From: Chromatiaceae bacterium
GTDB lineage: Bacteria > Pseudomonadota > Gammaproteobacteria > Chromatiales > Chromatiaceae
Reading direction: 5' to 3'
DNA length: 64,000 nucleotides
NCBI GenBank assembly: GCA_024235215.1
Contig: JACKMU010000003.1
Location: 124,001-188,000, forward strand
The notes below the pieces were generated by a model. That model was not told the DNA's origin. It saw nothing but the letters and a program-made list of their open reading frames with translations, and made no database searches. Each line of letters opens with the position of its first letter. Position 1 is the stretch's first letter. Of the stretch, positions 54,103-63,794 are shown piece after piece. Position numbers and translations under genes: made by a program.

Positions 54103-56079
54103 ATGTCGCTATCCCCCGATCAAACCCAAGCAGCCGCTGCAGAGGCACTGAATACTTTCCCCCGGCTCCTGCTGCATCATGCCCGGGTGCGCGGCGACAA
54201 GATTGCGATGCGGGAGAAAGATCTCGGTATCTGGCAAGCGTGGAATTGGCAACAGGTTGCAGAAGAGGTCAAAGCACTCGCCTGCGGTCTCGCCGCGCTC
54301 GGTTTCAAGCGCGGGGAGAAGCTGGCTATCATCGGCGACAACCGCCCGCACCTCTACATGGGTATGGCCGCTGCACAATGTCTCGGCGGCATCCCCGTTC
54401 CTCTCTACCAGGACTCGATCGCCAAGGAGATGGCATTCGTGATCGACAATGCCGATGTCCATTTCGCGCTGGTGGAAGATCAGGAGCAAGTGGACAAGAT
54501 GCTGGAGATCCGCAAGGTGAACGAATCGATCAGACAGGTTGTGTTCGACGATCCCCGCGGCCTGCGCCACTACGACTATCCGTTTTTGCAAAGTATTGCA
54601 ACTATCCAGGAATTGGGCCGCGAGTATGATCGCACCCATCCCGGCTTTTTTGAAAAGCAGGCTGAAGCAGTGCATGGCGATGATATCGCGATCATGCTCT
54701 ACACTTCGGGCACCACTGGCAACCCCAAGGGTGTGGTACTGACCTACGACAATGTCATCATCACCGCGCGCAACGGTATCATTCGCGAGCGGTTGACTGA
54801 GAACGAGGAGGTGCTTGCCTATCTGCCGATGGCCTGGGTCGGCGACAATCTCTTCTCCTATGCCCAGTCGCTGATTGCCGGATTCACCGTCAACTGTCCA
54901 GAGAGCGGTGCCACCATACTAACCGACCTGCGCGAAATCGGCCCCACCTACTACTTCGCACCGCCGCGTGTCTACGAAAACATGCTCACCCAGGTGATGA
55001 TCCGGATGGAGGATGCGAGCAAACTAAAGCAGCGTATCTTCCACTATTTCATGGATGTGGCGAAGCGGGTGGGCACACGCATTCTCGACGGTAAACAGGT
55101 CAAGCCCGGCGAGAAGCTACTCTATATGCTGGGTAATTTTCTGGTCTACGGCCCGCTGCGCGACGTGCTCGGGCTCAACCGGATTCGTCTCGCCTACACC
55201 GCCGGTGAGGCAATAGGCCCGGAGATATTCGATTTCTACCGTTCGCTCGGTATCAACATCAAGCAGCTCTATGGCCAGACCGAAGGGATGGTGTTTATCT
55301 GTGTACAACCGGATGGTGAGGTCTACGCCGATACCGTCGGCACCCCGGCGATCGACGTTGAGATCAGGATCGACGATAACGGCGAGGTACTCTATCGCGG
55401 ACCCGGTGTGTTCCATTCCTACTATAAGAATCCGGAAGCGACCGCCAGCACCAAGACCGCTGACGGCTGGGTCTATACCGGTGACGCCGGCTATTTCGCC
55501 GAGAACGGCCACCTCAAGATCATTGATCGGGCCAAGGATGTGGGCAAGCTGTTGGACGGCACCATGTTCGCGCCCAAATACATCGAGAACAAACTCAAGT
55601 TCTTCTCCTTCATCAAGGAGGCGGTGGCCTTCGGCGACAAGCGGGAGAGCACCTGCATCTTCATCAATATCGATCTGGAAGCGGTCGGTAACTGGGCCGA
55701 ACGGCGCCACCTCGCCTACTCCGGTTATATCGATCTTGCGGCGCAGCCCGCGGTCTACGACCTGATCCAAGAGTGTGTTGACAAGGTGAACGAAGACCTC
55801 TCCCGGGATCCGTTGCTCTCCAAATCCCAGATCAAACGCTTCCTGATACTGCACAAAGAGCTGGACGCAGACGATGGTGAACTGACCCGGACGCGCAAGG
55901 TGCGGCGCAGTTTTATCGCAGAACGCTATGCACCGTTGGTGGATGCGCTATATAGCAATGCCACCGAATGTCACATCGAGACTGAGGTCAAGTTCGAGGA
56001 CGGCCGCACTGGCAAGCTCGCAGCGGACGTTACAATCCGGGACGCCAGACAGTTCACCCCGATCGCCAAGGCGAGCTAG
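54103..56079 (+). CDS. Long-chain-type acyl-CoA synthetase (AMP-forming)
   Basis: 658 residues from the ATG at 54103, preceded by AGAGGAG; the frame extends to 54034 without a ribosome-binding site. ATP-binding motif MLYTSGTTGNPKG (about 203-215), LAYLPMAWVGDN, YGQTEG, and WVYTGDAGYF with LKIIDRAKDVGK. The size and the inserts resemble FadD15-type ligases often found beside Liv-type transporters. It makes CoA esters from a carboxylic acid, perhaps the acid imported by the adjacent transporter. 15 bases separate it from the ABC genes. Confidence 0.9.
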   Translation: MSLSPDQTQAAAAEALNTFPRLLLHHARVRGDKIAMREKDLGIWQAWNWQQVAEEVKALACGLAALGFKRGEKLAIIGDNRPHLYMGMAAAQCLGGIPVPLYQDSIAKEMAFVIDNADVHFALVEDQEQVDKMLEIRKVNESIRQVVFDDPRGLRHYDYPFLQSIATIQELGREYDRTHPGFFEKQAEAVHGDDIAIMLYTSGTTGNPKGVVLTYDNVIITARNGIIRERLTENEEVLAYLPMAWVGDNLFSYAQSLIAGFTVNCPESGATILTDLREIGPTYYFAPPRVYENMLTQVMIRMEDASKLKQRIFHYFMDVAKRVGTRILDGKQVKPGEKLLYMLGNFLVYGPLRDVLGLNRIRLAYTAGEAIGPEIFDFYRSLGINIKQLYGQTEGMVFICVQPDGEVYADTVGTPAIDVEIRIDDNGEVLYRGPGVFHSYYKNPEATASTKTADGWVYTGDAGYFAENGHLKIIDRAKDVGKLLDGTMFAPKYIENKLKFFSFIKEAVAFGDKRESTCIFINIDLEAVGNWAERRHLAYSGYIDLAAQPAVYDLIQECVDKVNEDLSRDPLLSKSQIKRFLILHKELDADDGELTRTRKVRRSFIAERYAPLVDALYSNATECHIETEVKFEDGRTGKLAADVTIRDARQFTPIAKAS

Positions 56080-56094
56080 GGACAGGAGCCAACC

Positions 56095-56880
56095 ATGAAC
56101 GAACGTAATCTGGGAGACGTGGTACTCGAGGTCAAAGGCATCTCGCTCTCTTTCGGCGCGATACGTGTGCTGAACAACATCAGTTTCAACGTGCGCAAGG
56201 GTGAGATCCGCTCCATCATCGGCCCCAACGGTGCCGGCAAGAGTTCGATGCTGAATGTGATCAACGGGGTCTACCACCCCCAGGAAGGGAGCATCACCTA
56301 CCGCGGGGAGACACGCCAGCAGATGAAGGTGCATCACGCTGCAGCGCAGGGCATCGCCCGCACCTTCCAGAACATCGCGCTATTCAAGGGGATGAGCACG
56401 CTGGACAACATCATGACCGGGCGCAACCTGAAGATCAAAAGCAACCTGCTGTGGCAGGCGATTTATTGGGGAAAGGCACAAAGAGAGGAGATCGAACACC
56501 GCCGCAAAGTGGAGGAGATTATCGACTTCCTGGAGATCCAGGAGATCCGTAAAACGCCTGTCGGGCGCCTCCCCTATGGCATGCAGAAACGGGTCGAATT
56601 GGGCCGCGCACTGGCGGCGGAACCGGATTTGCTGCTGCTGGATGAACCGATGGCTGGAATGAACGTGGAAGAGAAGGAGGACATGTGCCGCTTCGTGCTC
56701 GATATCAACGACGAATTCGGCACAACCATCGTCCTGATCGAGCATGACATGGGGGTGGTGATGGACCTCTCCGATCGCGTTGTCGTGCTCGATTACGGCC
56801 GTCAGCTCGCTGACGGTGCGCCGGACGAGGTGCGCAGCAACCAGGCTGTCATAGACGCCTACCTCGGCGTATCCCATTAG
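56095..56880 (+). CDS. livG: Liv-type ABC transporter ATP-binding protein (LivG-like)
   Basis: 261 residues. Walker A GPNGAGKSSMLNVI (about 43-56), signature LPYGMQKRVELGRAL, Walker B DLLLLDEPMAGM, and the switch histidine in LIEHDMGVVMDLSDRV. The extended C-terminal tail is typical of LivG. The gene order ligase-LivG-LivH-LivM-binding protein-LivF is a compact unit in one direction. Substrate may be branched-chain amino acids or carboxylic acids. Confidence 0.93.
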   Translation: MNERNLGDVVLEVKGISLSFGAIRVLNNISFNVRKGEIRSIIGPNGAGKSSMLNVINGVYHPQEGSITYRGETRQQMKVHHAAAQGIARTFQNIALFKGMSTLDNIMTGRNLKIKSNLLWQAIYWGKAQREEIEHRRKVEEIIDFLEIQEIRKTPVGRLPYGMQKRVELGRALAAEPDLLLLDEPMAGMNVEEKEDMCRFVLDINDEFGTTIVLIEHDMGVVMDLSDRVVVLDYGRQLADGAPDEVRSNQAVIDAYLGVSH

Positions 56881-56891
56881 GAGCGAATCGG

Positions 56892-57884
56892 ATGAGAATC
56901 GAGAGAGACGTCATCTATATCATCATCGTCACCCTGTTCCTGATGGTGGCGATCCCCTGGACAATGGGGCAAATTTCGGAGGATATCTTCTTCGAGTGGC
57001 CCTTCTTCTTCGAAGTCGCGATCGGTGGATTGCTCGCGGGTGTGATGTACTCGCTGGTGGCGCTAGGCTTCGTGTTGATCTTCAAAGCCTCCGGTGTATT
57101 CAACTTCGCACAGGGGGCGATGGTGCTCTTCTCTGCACTGACGCTGGTGGGACTCAACGAACTGGGCATGCCGATCTGGCTGGCGATTATCGCCACGCTC
57201 GTGGTGATGCTGCTGCTGGCGGTAGTGATCGAGCGGGTGGTACTGCGCTCGCTGGTCAACCAGGAACATATCATCCTGTTCATGGCCACCATCGGTATCA
57301 CCTACTTTCTCGACGGCTTCGGACAAACACTCTGGGGTTCGGAGGTGAAGACCCTCAACCTGGGGATTCCCAGCGATCCGGGGTTCTACTTCGATGGCAA
57401 GATCCTGATCAACGATTTCGATCTGGTAGCGGCATTACTAGCCGGTGTGCTGGTCATCGTACTGGCGCTCTTCTTTCAGTACACCCGCATCGGGCGTGCA
57501 CTGCGCGCGGTTGCGGACGATCATCAGGCGGCGCTGAGTGTCGGCATCCCGCTGAAACATATCTGGGTCATCGTCTGGGCGGTCGCCGGTATCGTCGCAT
57601 TGGTGGCTGGCATCATGTGGGGCAGCAAACTGGGTGTGCAGTTTTCTCTGGCGCTGATCGCACTGAAAGCGCTCCCGGTACTGATCCTGGGTGGTTTCAC
57701 TTCGGTGCCAGGCGCAATCGTTGGCGGTCTGATCATCGGCGCAGGTGAAAAGCTGGCCGAGGTGTTCATCGCACCGCTGATCGGTGGCGGAATCGAGGAC
57801 TGGTTCGCCTATATGCTGGCACTCGCCTTCCTGGTTTTCCGCCCGCAAGGGCTGTTCGGCGAAAAGATTATCGAGAGGGTTTAA
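56892..57884 (+). CDS. livH: Liv-type ABC transporter permease (LivH-like)
   Basis: 330 residues with about nine hydrophobic helices. The family features MYSLVALGFVLIFKASGVFNFAQGAMVLF and, in the cytoplasmic loop, GRALRAVADDHQAALSVGI (the EAA-like contact with the ATPase) are clear. It has an extra N-terminal helix compared with E. coli LivH. It pairs with the next permease. 11 bases after livG. Confidence 0.93.
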   Translation: MRIERDVIYIIIVTLFLMVAIPWTMGQISEDIFFEWPFFFEVAIGGLLAGVMYSLVALGFVLIFKASGVFNFAQGAMVLFSALTLVGLNELGMPIWLAIIATLVVMLLLAVVIERVVLRSLVNQEHIILFMATIGITYFLDGFGQTLWGSEVKTLNLGIPSDPGFYFDGKILINDFDLVAALLAGVLVIVLALFFQYTRIGRALRAVADDHQAALSVGIPLKHIWVIVWAVAGIVALVAGIMWGSKLGVQFSLALIALKALPVLILGGFTSVPGAIVGGLIIGAGEKLAEVFIAPLIGGGIEDWFAYMLALAFLVFRPQGLFGEKIIERV

Positions 57885-57888
57885 AGCA

Positions 57889-58968
57889 ATGCTTTACCGT
57901 GAAGCGGGCGAGTTCAAATCGACCTATCAGGCGGATCAGGCGATTCTGACCATCCGCCAGGATCGCTGGTTCATGTGGGCAATGCTGGCGTTCGCATTCC
58001 TCGTCATCCCGCTCATCTCCAGTGAATACTGGCTCGGTACCATCTTGCTGCCATTCCTGATACTGGCGTTGGCAGCATTGGGATTGAATGTGTTGACCGG
58101 ATATGCCGGCCAGCTGAGCCTGGGAACCGGTGGCTTCATGGCCACTGGTGCCTTTGCCGCGTACAAACTGGCCACCGCGTTTCCCGAGTTGCACATCGTG
58201 GTGGTGATCCTGCTGGCGGGACTGCTCACCGCCGGAGTGGGTATCCTGTTCGGCATTCCGTCGCTGCGAATCAAGGGGTTCTATCTGGCGGTGGCTACCC
58301 TCGCCTCGCAGTTCTTTCTGATCTGGATGTTCAACAAATTCGGCTGGTTCACCAACTACAGCGCCTCGGGGGTGATCTCCGCGCCGCCCATGTCGGTATT
58401 TGGCGACGCTTTCGTTACCGGGCCGTACGCCACTGCGGAGGCGAAATACCTGTTCACCCTGAGCCTGGTGGTGCTGTTCGCGTTGATGACCAAGAATCTG
58501 GTGCGATCCAATATCGGGCGCGAGTGGATGGCGGTGCGAGACATGGATATCGCGGCGGAGATCATCGGCATCAAGATGCTCTCGACCAAGCTCAAGGCGT
58601 TCGCCTACAGTTCGTTTCTCTGCGGCATCTCCGGCGCTCTCTGGGCATTTGTCTATACCGGTTCGGTGGAGCCTTTGGCGTTCGATGTCAACCGATCGTT
58701 CCAGATCCTGTTCATGATCATCATCGGCGGTCTCGGCTCCATCATGGGCGCATTTCTGGGGGCGGCTTTCATTGTCCTTCTGCCCATCTTCCTCTCCAAC
58801 GCGCCACACTGGATAGGCTTGAACATCCCGGTGGACCTGATTTCGCATATCGAATTCATGGTGTTCGGGGTGTTGATCATCTTCTTTCTGATCGTGGAAC
58901 CGCACGGGCTTGCCAGATTGTGGCAGTTGCTGAAAGAGAAGCTGCGGCTGTGGCCGTTTCCTTATTAA
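57889..58968 (+). CDS. livM: Liv-type ABC transporter permease (LivM-like)
   Basis: 359 residues from the ATG at 57889, four bases after the LivH stop; the open frame reaches back to 57784 only by overlapping livH out of frame. About ten helices; LGLNVLTGYAGQLSLGTGGFMATGAF and IGREWMAVRDMDIAAEIIGIKMLSTKLKAFAYSSF are the LivM family segments. Forms the membrane channel with LivH. Confidence 0.93.
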   Translation: MLYREAGEFKSTYQADQAILTIRQDRWFMWAMLAFAFLVIPLISSEYWLGTILLPFLILALAALGLNVLTGYAGQLSLGTGGFMATGAFAAYKLATAFPELHIVVVILLAGLLTAGVGILFGIPSLRIKGFYLAVATLASQFFLIWMFNKFGWFTNYSASGVISAPPMSVFGDAFVTGPYATAEAKYLFTLSLVVLFALMTKNLVRSNIGREWMAVRDMDIAAEIIGIKMLSTKLKAFAYSSFLCGISGALWAFVYTGSVEPLAFDVNRSFQILFMIIIGGLGSIMGAFLGAAFIVLLPIFLSNAPHWIGLNIPVDLISHIEFMVFGVLIIFFLIVEPHGLARLWQLLKEKLRLWPFPY

Positions 58969-59041
58969 TTTTCCGAGAATACCTATAATTGCAAACTATC
59001 CGTTACGGATACCTGTCTTGTACAACTGGAGGATAAAAAGC

Positions 59042-60367
59042 GTGACTATAAAGCGTCTTAAAACCGGCATTATTGCTGCAGCCACCATCAGCGCCTGTCT
59101 GGCGGGTAGCGCCGCGATGGCAATGGAGAGCCAGTTCATCGGCTCTCTGGTCTACCGCACCGGACCCTATGCCCCGGGTGGCATCCCCTGGGCCGACGGC
59201 TTCGCCGATTATATCGAACTGCTCAACGCGCGTGACGGTGGCATCAACGGCGTCAAGCTCGAACTCGAAGAGTGCGACACCGCATACAACACCGACAAGG
59301 GTGTGGAGTGCTACGAGCGCCTGAAGAACAAAGGCAGCACCGGCATGCCCGCAGTGATGCCACTCTCGACGGGTATCACCTATGCGCTGCTCGACCGCGT
59401 GGTGGCGGACAAGATTCCGCTGATCACCTCAGGTTACGGCCGTGCCGATGCAGCGGATGGCCGCGTCTTCCCTTACGTCTTCGTCCCGCCAGCCACCTAC
59501 TGGGGTGGTGCCGACATTGCGATCAACTACATCGCCAGTCAGGAGGGAGGCTACGGCAACCTGAAGGGCAAGAAGATCGCGCTGGTCTACCACGACTCAG
59601 CCTACGGCAAGGAGCCGATCAACACGCTGAACACGCTGGCCGAGCAACTGGGCTTCAAATTCTTTGAGTTCCCGGTCCCCCACCCGGGTCTGGAGCAGAA
59701 AGCGACCTGGCTGAAGATCGGCCGCCAGATCCGCCCCGACTATGTGTTGATGTGGGGCTGGGGCGTGATGAACGCCACTGCGATCAAAGAAGCGGCAGCG
59801 GTAGGATTTCCGCGCGATAAATTCATCGGCGTCTGGTGGTCTGGCAACGATGCCGATATGGTGCCGGCGGGTGACGCCGCTATCGGCTACAAATCACTGC
59901 AGTTCAACAGCGTGGGCTCCGATTTCGGTATCCACCAACAGATCAGAAGTGAGCTCTACGCCAAAGGCAAGGGAGCGGCCTCCTCTGTCGAAGGCACCGG
60001 TGAGGTGGCCTACAACCGGGGTATCCAGAGCGCGCTCATCCTGACCGAAGCGCTGCGCACCGCGATGGCCGAGTTCGGTAACAGGCCGATGACCGGCGAG
60101 CAGGTCGCGTGGGCGATGGACCGCCTTAATATCACGCAAGAGCGCCTGAAAGAGGTGGGTGCCGATGGCCTGTTCGATCCGATCCAACTCTCCTGTGCCG
60201 ACCACCAGGGTAAGGGCCGCGCCCGTGTCACCCAGTGGGACGGCAAGCAGTGGCAAGCGATCAGCGACTGGATCGAGCCCAACCTGAACATGCTGCGTGC
60301 CATGTATGAGAAGTCTGCTGCCGCGTACGCCAAGGAGAAGGGCATTACCCCGCGCGATTGTAAGTAA
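59042..60367 (+). CDS. Periplasmic substrate-binding protein of the Liv-type transporter
   Basis: 441 residues from GTG 59042, eight bases after GGAGG; an in-frame TTG at 59018 is less likely. A signal peptide (about 1-30, ending GSAAMAME) is followed by a type I periplasmic binding fold: FIGSLVYRTGPYAPGGIPWADGFADYI, NGVKLELEECDTAYNTDKGVECYE, KKIALVYHDSAYGKEPI. The protein is larger than LivJ/LivK (about 370), more like the ABC binding proteins for aromatic or other carboxylic acids, so leucine should not be assumed as ligand. Confidence 0.9.
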   Translation: MTIKRLKTGIIAAATISACLAGSAAMAMESQFIGSLVYRTGPYAPGGIPWADGFADYIELLNARDGGINGVKLELEECDTAYNTDKGVECYERLKNKGSTGMPAVMPLSTGITYALLDRVVADKIPLITSGYGRADAADGRVFPYVFVPPATYWGGADIAINYIASQEGGYGNLKGKKIALVYHDSAYGKEPINTLNTLAEQLGFKFFEFPVPHPGLEQKATWLKIGRQIRPDYVLMWGWGVMNATAIKEAAAVGFPRDKFIGVWWSGNDADMVPAGDAAIGYKSLQFNSVGSDFGIHQQIRSELYAKGKGAASSVEGTGEVAYNRGIQSALILTEALRTAMAEFGNRPMTGEQVAWAMDRLNITQERLKEVGADGLFDPIQLSCADHQGKGRARVTQWDGKQWQAISDWIEPNLNMLRAMYEKSAAAYAKEKGITPRDCK

Positions 60368-60397
60368 ACCGCGGCGGAATTGTCTGATAGAGCAACA

Positions 60398-60421
60398 CCC
60401 CGGGGTCGAACGACCCCGGGG
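60398..60421 (+). terminator. Strong hairpin between binding-protein gene and livF
   Basis: CCCCGGGGTCG (60398-60408) and CGACCCCGGGG (60411-60421) form an 11-bp stem with a minimal loop and no T-run. Such hairpins often protect the upstream binding-protein message and cut readthrough to the next gene. Confidence 0.6.
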
Positions 60422-60459
60422 CAACACTTCCTGAGCTGACTCGGAATGAAGGGCATGGT

Positions 60460-61275
60460 ATGACTGACAGCAGCAACGCCTTTTTGAAGATAAACAACAT
60501 CGAAGTGATCTACGATCATGTGATTCTTGTGCTCAAGGGTGTCTCCCTTGAAGTTCCGAAGGGGGGAATCGTTGCTCTGCTCGGAGCCAACGGAGCCGGC
60601 AAATCGACCACGTTGAAGGCGATCTCCAATCTGCTTGGTGCCGAGCGCGGAGATGTCACCAAAGGCAACATCGAGTACCAAGGTGAAAAGATCCATGATC
60701 TCAACCCATCCGATGTGGTGAAACGCGGCATCATTCAGGTGATGGAGGGACGGCACTGCTTCGAACACCTCTCCATCGAGGAGAACCTGCTGACCGGAGC
60801 CTACACCCGCAAGGATGGGCGCAAGGCGATTACGGACGACATGAAGATGGTCTATGACTACTTTCCCCGCCTCTACGAGCGGCGCAGCAGCCAGGCGGGC
60901 TACACCTCCGGTGGTGAACAGCAAATGTGCGTGATCGGCAGAGCGATGATGGCCAAACCGTCGATGATTCTACTGGACGAGCCGTCGATGGGTCTGGCAC
61001 CACAGCTGGTGGAGGAGATCTTTGAAATCGTCGGCCGGCTCAACCAGAACGAAGGAGTGAGCTTTCTGCTGGCGGAACAGAACACCAATGTTGCACTGCG
61101 CTATTCGGACTACGGCTATATCATGGAGAACGGTCGGGTGGTGATGGAGGGCAACGCCAAAGAGCTGGGAGAAAACGAGGATGTAAAGGAGTTCTATCTC
61201 GGTATCTCCAGCGAGGGACGCAAGAGTTTCCGTGACGTCAAACATTATCGCCGCCGCAAGCGCTGGCTCACCTGA
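60460..61275 (+). CDS. livF: Liv-type ABC transporter ATP-binding protein (LivF-like)
   Basis: 271 residues. Walker A GANGAGKSTTLKAI, Q-loop IIQVMEGRHCFEHLSIEENL, signature TSGGEQQMCVIGRAM, Walker B MILLDEPSMGL and the switch region LLAEQNTNVAL. The tail is about 30 residues longer than E. coli LivF. GAAGG precedes the ATG. It is the last transporter gene; a palindromic repeat follows. Confidence 0.93.
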   Translation: MTDSSNAFLKINNIEVIYDHVILVLKGVSLEVPKGGIVALLGANGAGKSTTLKAISNLLGAERGDVTKGNIEYQGEKIHDLNPSDVVKRGIIQVMEGRHCFEHLSIEENLLTGAYTRKDGRKAITDDMKMVYDYFPRLYERRSSQAGYTSGGEQQMCVIGRAMMAKPSMILLDEPSMGLAPQLVEEIFEIVGRLNQNEGVSFLLAEQNTNVALRYSDYGYIMENGRVVMEGNAKELGENEDVKEFYLGISSEGRKSFRDVKHYRRRKRWLT

Positions 61276-61286
61276 TTAATTTGATA

Positions 61287-61335
61287 ATCGGGGTCAGAGT
61301 CGAATTAGCTGCGCTAATTCGACTCTGACCCCGAT
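61287..61335. repeat. 49-bp palindrome, GGGGTCAGAGT family, after livF
   Basis: 23-bp perfect arms (61287-61309 and 61313-61335) with a 3-base loop. The outer part, CGGGGTCAGAGT, is shared with the copy at 13982; the inner part, CGAATTAGC and its mirror, differs from that copy but is still self-complementary. It may also work as a two-way terminator. Confidence 0.88.
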
Positions 61336-61363
61336 CAACTATCCGCCACATGAACAGACAAAC

Positions 61364-62599
61364 ATGACCGACTACTACGATGCACTGGAAACCCGCGATC
61401 CAGACCAACGCGAACGGGATTTGATTTTCCAGGTGGCGGCACAAGTTGCACACGCCAAGTCAACCACTCCGGCCTACGCCGAACGTTTTGCCGATCTGGA
61501 CGCGGCCGACATCGCCTCCGCCGCAGCTATCACCAGAATGCCGCTGACCCGGAAAACCGAACTGCTTGAACTGCAGCGGAACTCTCTCCCCTTTGGTGGT
61601 TTTTCCGCGGTCAGTGGTGCCAACCTAGCCTACATTTTCGCCTCTCCAGGACCAATCTATGAACCGGGAACCAGGCGCCCCGATTTCTGGCGCTTTGCGC
61701 GCACACTTTTCGCTGCCGGATTCCGACAGGGCGATATCATTCAAAACTGCTTCTCCTATCATTTGACACCTGCCGGGGCGATGGTGGAAAGTGGAGCACA
61801 TGCAATCGGCTGCAGTGTGATACCGGCCGGTGTCGGTCAGACAGAGCTGCAGGCCCAGACGATGCGCGATCTGCAGCCGTGCGGCTATGTCGGCACCCCA
61901 TCGTTCCTGAAGATCATTCTGGAGAAAGCTGATGAGATGCAGTTCGACGTGGCATCACTGAGCAGGGGACTGGTCAGCGGCGAGGCACTGCCGCCACCAC
62001 TGCGCGAAGGTTTTCTGGCGCGTGGCATCGATCTCTATCAGTGCTATGCAACCGCAGATCTCGGCTTGATCGCATACGAAACGGCAGCTAGGGAAGGGCT
62101 GGTGATCGACGAGGGTATCTACCTGGAAATCGTGCGCCCGGGCAGCAGTGACACCCTGCCCGATGGTGAAGTGGGGGAGGTGGTCGTCACCAGCCTCAAT
62201 CCCGACTACCCGCTGATTCGCTTCGCTACCGGCGACCTCTCTGCGATTCTCCCCGGGCGCAGCCCCTGCGGCCGCACCAACCGTCGCATCAAAGGCTGGA
62301 TGGGGCGCGCCGACCAGACCGCGAAGGTACGTGGCATGTTCATCCATCCGGAGCAGGTGAACCGGGTAATCAAACGTCATCCGGAGATCTTGCGCGCCCG
62401 GCTGGTGGTGGAGTGGATCGATCAGCAGGACAACATGCGGTTTAAGTGTGAAACTGAACAGCGTGACGCTGCCATGGTGGAGAAAATCATTGAGAGCATC
62501 CGCGACATCTGCAAACTGCGCAGCGAGGTGGAACTGGTCGCCGTGGGTTCTCTGCCCAATGACGGCAAGGTGATCGACGACATCCGCAAATACGATTGA
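61364..62599 (+). CDS. Phenylacetate-CoA ligase-like (PaaK family) AMP-binding protein
   Basis: 411 residues. The N-terminus (AAQVAHAKSTTPAYAERF) and RMPLTRKTELLELQ follow PaaK, but the usual ATP-binding loop (SSGTTGxPT) reads FASPGPIYEPG, as in a divergent PaaK-like subgroup. YATADLGLIAYE, GEVVVTSLNPDYPLIRFATGD and the C-terminal MGRADQTAKVRGMFIHPEQV motif are clear. It probably makes an acyl- or aryl-CoA. Three bases separate it from the CoA transferase gene. Confidence 0.85.
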   Translation: MTDYYDALETRDPDQRERDLIFQVAAQVAHAKSTTPAYAERFADLDAADIASAAAITRMPLTRKTELLELQRNSLPFGGFSAVSGANLAYIFASPGPIYEPGTRRPDFWRFARTLFAAGFRQGDIIQNCFSYHLTPAGAMVESGAHAIGCSVIPAGVGQTELQAQTMRDLQPCGYVGTPSFLKIILEKADEMQFDVASLSRGLVSGEALPPPLREGFLARGIDLYQCYATADLGLIAYETAAREGLVIDEGIYLEIVRPGSSDTLPDGEVGEVVVTSLNPDYPLIRFATGDLSAILPGRSPCGRTNRRIKGWMGRADQTAKVRGMFIHPEQVNRVIKRHPEILRARLVVEWIDQQDNMRFKCETEQRDAAMVEKIIESIRDICKLRSEVELVAVGSLPNDGKVIDDIRKYD

Positions 62600-62602
62600 T
62601 CG

Positions 62603-63697
62603 ATGGCCGCGTGCAAACTACTCAGCGGCTACCGCGTGCTCGACATGTCGCAGTACATTCCGGGCCCCTATGCTGCGCGGTCACTGGCAGACCTCGGTGC
62701 AGAGGTGATCAAAATCGAGCCGCCATCCGGTGATCCGATGCGCGGTTTCATGTGCCAGCAACGGGAAGGGGGGGTCTCCCCGCTCTACCGTCACCTCAAT
62801 CGGGGTAAGACGGTTGCCTCTCTGAATCTGAAAGAGGTGGCGGACAGGCAGAAGCTGGCACGGCTGTTGCGCGGTGCGGATGTGCTACTCGAATCCTACC
62901 GTCCTGGCGTGATGGCCCGGCTGGGTTTCGATCGTGACCGATTGAAGGCGCTCAACCCCAGGTTAGTGCACTGCGCACTCTCCGGTTTCGGCCAGAGCGG
63001 ACCGTACTGTGACCGTGCCGGACACGATCTAACCTACTGCGCGGCGGCCGGCGCACTGAGTGCCTCGGGCACCGCTGAACGGCCGGTGATGACCTTCCCA
63101 CCGATGGCCGATCATGCCGGCGCGATGCAGGCGGTGAACATGATTCTGGCTGCACTGCTCGGGCGCGAGCGCAGCGGCCGGGGGGTGTTCCTCGATATCA
63201 GCCTCACCGAATCGATTCTCAACTGGCAGTATGTCGGGCTGTTGCAACCACCAGACAGCGGGGATACACAGCGTGAGCAGCTGCTGCTCAACGGTGGTGC
63301 CGCCTGCTACAACATCTACGCCACTGCTGACCGAAAGTTCGTCGCGCTGGCCGCACTGGAGAACAAGTTCTGGAAAGCGTTCTGTCTCCGGGTCGAACAT
63401 CCGGAGTGGATAGCAAGGCAGGATGAACCCCTGCCGCAAAAAACGCTGATCGCTGAACTGATAAGCCTTTTCGCTGGACATACCCAGCAGCAGTGGCAGG
63501 CCATTCTGGCGGAGAGTGACTGCTGTTTCGAACCGATTCCAGAGCGCAACGAATCGGTAAACCACCCGCAGTTTACTGCGCGCGCCTGCCTCAACGGTGC
63601 CGCACCCGGTTATCCGGGCTGGATCAATGAAGCGCCTGTGGAGACAGCGTCCGATTATGTGGAACTCAGCGCTGAGGAAACGCCGTTGTGGCATTGA
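62603..63697 (+). CDS. Class III (CaiB/BaiF) acyl-CoA transferase
   Basis: 364 residues. GYRVLDMSQYIPGPYAARSLADLGAEVIKIEPPSGDPMR is the family N-terminus; YRPGVMARLGFDRDRLKALNPRLVHCALSGFGQSGP the core; GRGVFLDISLTESIL should hold the aspartate that forms the acyl anhydride. It moves CoA between carboxylic acids; donor and acceptor are unknown. It follows the PaaK-like ligase closely, so the two probably act on the same compound. Confidence 0.92.
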   Translation: MAACKLLSGYRVLDMSQYIPGPYAARSLADLGAEVIKIEPPSGDPMRGFMCQQREGGVSPLYRHLNRGKTVASLNLKEVADRQKLARLLRGADVLLESYRPGVMARLGFDRDRLKALNPRLVHCALSGFGQSGPYCDRAGHDLTYCAAAGALSASGTAERPVMTFPPMADHAGAMQAVNMILAALLGRERSGRGVFLDISLTESILNWQYVGLLQPPDSGDTQREQLLLNGGAACYNIYATADRKFVALAALENKFWKAFCLRVEHPEWIARQDEPLPQKTLIAELISLFAGHTQQQWQAILAESDCCFEPIPERNESVNHPQFTARACLNGAAPGYPGWINEAPVETASDYVELSAEETPLWH

Positions 63698-63794
63698 CGT
63701 GGCTAAGCACGACCGGCCGATCACCCTACCTACACTGGTCGCTGGACCAGCGGGTCCTCTTTAACAGATCAGAAACGACCCGCTGCTGTTATTT

